DNA of 64,000 nt from Gammaproteobacteria bacterium. Lineage in GTDB: Bacteria; Pseudomonadota; Gammaproteobacteria; Steroidobacterales; Woeseiaceae. Below are positions 62,768 through 64,000 of the stretch, piece after piece; position 1 is the stretch's first letter, and each line of letters starts with the position of its first letter. Made by a program: the position numbers and the translations under genes. The notes under the pieces were generated by a model that was given only the letters and a program-made list of their open reading frames with translations, searched no databases and was not told the origin of the DNA. The stretch lies in the NCBI GenBank assembly GCA_022600955.1, contig JAHZJK010000031.1, positions 279,560 to 343,559 of the forward strand, in the 5' to 3' direction.

Positions 62768-63341
62768 AAAACTGCTTCACGAAGCACAGTACGCATACCA
62801 GTGCATCAGCTTCGGTGAATCTCGTGACAATCGACGGAATCGGTCAAAGGCCACTTCGCTTGCCAAAAAAATCATTCGCAAGTATCCCGCCAGCATGGAA
62901 GCCGGTGAAGCTCGTGCGATATTGCGACGGCTGGGTGAGGAGGCGTATTCAGTAGCCCCCAGGAACAGACATACGCATGCGCTGCCGTATGCCCCGCAAG
63001 AGACTCAGCACAGTCATAGTTTGTCGCAGACCCAGTCAGCGAAAAATCAACGCATTCCCAGCACGGGGTCGACGACCGACGGGCAGGCTGACAAGCTGGA
63101 ACTGGGGCGTCTCATTATCTGGCTAATTGGCTTGCCACGTTACCTGCAGATCGTCTTTGTTTTCGTCGGCTTTGTTCTGCTGTCGATATTCGGTCCGTTC
63201 TTGCTTATTCCACTGGCACTGGTCATTTTTCTTGCAACGCCGTTGCGTCAGTTTGCGCCTGCAGAAATGAAACACGAGGTGAACGTATTTGTCCGCAGCG
63301 TCAACGCGTGGGTAATCGAACGTGAGGACGTGGGCAAATGA
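62754..63341 (+). CDS. Uncharacterised membrane protein with TPR-like N-terminus
   Basis: The 195-residue protein has a helical N-terminus (ATAEKLLHEAQYAYQCISFGE, SLAKKIIRKYPASMEAGEARAILRR) that resembles a single tetratricopeptide-like unit. A low-complexity linker rich in Gln, Ser and His follows, then two membrane helices (YLQIVFVFVGFVLLSIFG and FLLIPLALVIFLATPL). The C-terminus (HEVNVFVRSVNAWVIERED) is short. No family is recognised. Its stop overlaps the start of the YkgJ-like gene (ATGA), and its start lies inside the preceding small gene. Confidence 0.68.
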   Translation: MATAEKLLHEAQYAYQCISFGESRDNRRNRSKATSLAKKIIRKYPASMEAGEARAILRRLGEEAYSVAPRNRHTHALPYAPQETQHSHSLSQTQSAKNQRIPSTGSTTDGQADKLELGRLIIWLIGLPRYLQIVFVFVGFVLLSIFGPFLLIPLALVIFLATPLRQFAPAEMKHEVNVFVRSVNAWVIEREDVGK

Positions 63342-63724
63342 GGAACTGTAATTCTTGTGGCAAGTGTTGCGACACTGCTGGTAATGGCGGGTTGTCCGCA
63401 ACACCTGACGAGATAGACTGGTGGGAAACCAATCGACCGGAGATTGCGCGCTTCGTACAAGATGGGAAAATATGGGTGGATCCGGAGACCGGCAGATATT
63501 TTGCCGCCTGTCCCTGGCTTGCAAGGACTCCCGGCCAGAAGAAGACAAGCTGCCTGATCTATTTTGATCGCCCGGAAGACTGTCGTCATTATCCGGTCGA
63601 TATCGATCAAATGCAGAGGCATGACTGTGAAATGCTTGAGCCGTCAGACCTGCGCGATGTTCGCAAAGCGCAGCAGAAACTAGACCTGATGATGTCGGAA
63701 AATCGTCCGCCGGCTGGCCGGTAA
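63338..63724 (+). CDS. YkgJ family cysteine-cluster protein
   Basis: The 128-residue protein begins NCNSCGKCCDTAGNGGLSATPDEIDWW, the CxxCxxCC opening of the YkgJ cluster family. AACPWLARTPGQKKTSCLIYFDRPEDCRHYPV supplies the other cysteines. The eight-or-so cysteines probably bind zinc or an Fe-S cluster. Function is unknown; some relatives lie near flagellar or protein-modification genes. It is coupled to the preceding membrane protein by an ATGA overlap, and the next gene starts three bases after its stop. Confidence 0.83.
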   Translation: MRNCNSCGKCCDTAGNGGLSATPDEIDWWETNRPEIARFVQDGKIWVDPETGRYFAACPWLARTPGQKKTSCLIYFDRPEDCRHYPVDIDQMQRHDCEMLEPSDLRDVRKAQQKLDLMMSENRPPAGR

Positions 63725-63727
63725 CTG

Positions 63728-64000
63728 ATGAGGCTCGGCGACGTAATTATTGTTGGAAGCGCCTTGGTCTTGCTGGTGTCGTTTATCAATCGAAACGATT
63801 TACCTCGCAACATCGACTACGTTGCAGCGATCGCCGAGGAGCCGACGCAGAAAAAGTCTCGTAAGCAAAAGTTTGACGTCACCTATGAAAACGTCGAATA
63901 CCGCATTACGCCGGAATACGAATATGACATTGTCGGTATGATCGTGTCCTACCGCCATCACGACGACAACAGTCGTATACACGAGCAGTCGAATGATCAC
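63728..64000 (+). CDS. Uncharacterised protein with N-terminal membrane segment, truncated by the window end
   Basis: An open frame of 91 codons runs off the right edge. The product starts with a hydrophobic segment (LGDVIIVGSALVLLVSFI), so it is membrane-bound or exported. A soluble part follows: FDVTYENVEYRITPEYEYDIVGMIVSYRHHDDNSRIHEQSNDH. The pattern Tyr-Asp-Ile-x-Gly-Met-Ile-Val-Ser-Tyr-x-His-His is, from memory, shared by a conserved family without a known function. It begins three bases after the YkgJ-like stop and belongs to the same small-gene operon. Confidence 0.65.
   Translation, partial: MRLGDVIIVGSALVLLVSFINRNDLPRNIDYVAAIAEEPTQKKSRKQKFDVTYENVEYRITPEYEYDIVGMIVSYRHHDDNSRIHEQSNDH

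Overview
This window is ordinary chromosomal DNA of a Gram-negative bacterium, most likely a gammaproteobacterium. Supporting this are GreB, FadH, YceH, YccF, YaiI and YheS-type ABC-F proteins, PlsB, a MacA-type adaptor with ABC partners, Tat and lipoprotein export signals, and outer-membrane beta-barrels. The mix of aerobic lipid, redox and envelope genes would suit a marine Woeseia-like or Steroidobacter-like lineage, but that is inference. Genes are dense: no gap exceeds about 210 bases, and ATGA or GTGA stop/start overlaps are frequent. I saw no rRNA, tRNA, CRISPR array, insertion sequence or prophage.

Layout. 1-2.4 kb: end of a molybdenum hydroxylase operon (Fe-S subunit end plus a Tat-exported large subunit). 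2.4-7.8 kb, minus strand: acyl-CoA ligase, then a tight series of ABC-F ATPase, lipoprotein metallo-hydrolase, truncated globin and YaiI. 8-9.5 kb: TlpA-like thioredoxin, a small coupled protein and a cytochrome c lipoprotein. 9.5-13.5 kb: MarR regulator with a palindromic operator, YceH, a DksA-like zinc finger that may be leaderless, an MFS exporter and a membrane-anchored coiled-coil protein. 13.6-19.6 kb: a secreted protein converging on a TetR - MMPL/LolA-like fusion - beta-barrel series, with three matching operators. 19.7-26.1 kb: DUF1330, nucleoside deaminase, anchored cyclophilin, GreB, two small redox or lipid proteins, and a cupin/amidohydrolase/MOSC operon.

26.2-33.6 kb: YkvI-like transporter with a membrane-tethered SDR, a lipobox beta-propeller, a lipoprotein, and an operon of Tat-exported epimerase, DoxX and PlsB. 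33.6-39.8 kb, minus strand: acetyl-CoA hydrolase/transferase plus hotdog thioesterase, an AAA ATPase with an FHA domain, and FadH. 39.9-46.8 kb: exported KatG with a strong terminator, a DUF5916 barrel, secreted DsrE, a thioredoxin-like protein and a PQQ-type sugar dehydrogenase. 46.9-52.4 kb: MscS channel, SulP transporter, CSD-DUF1294, YccF and a DUF2779 nuclease. 52.5-56.8 kb: a four-gene MacAB-like exporter. 56.8-64 kb: a Tat-exported spermidine-dehydrogenase-like flavoprotein, a NYN/PIN-like protein, DUF3465, a sterol-desaturase-like protein, an NHL-type membrane protein and a cluster of small uncharacterised genes running off the end.

The best candidate for an under-described system is 14.4-19.6 kb. 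A TetR regulator, an inner-membrane MMPL pump continuous with a periplasmic LolA-like domain, and an outer-membrane barrel could together form an envelope-spanning lipid or lipoprotein route. The pump is preceded by two tandem 44-bp operator units. The joined pump/LolA frame carries an internal ribosome-binding site, start codon and signal peptide at exactly the join. Other stretches worth a look are the FHA-tailed ATPase, the Cas4-like/DEDD nuclease, the GlyGly-CTERM-like cyclophilin, the Tat-lipobox epimerase and the last 1.5 kb of small genes.
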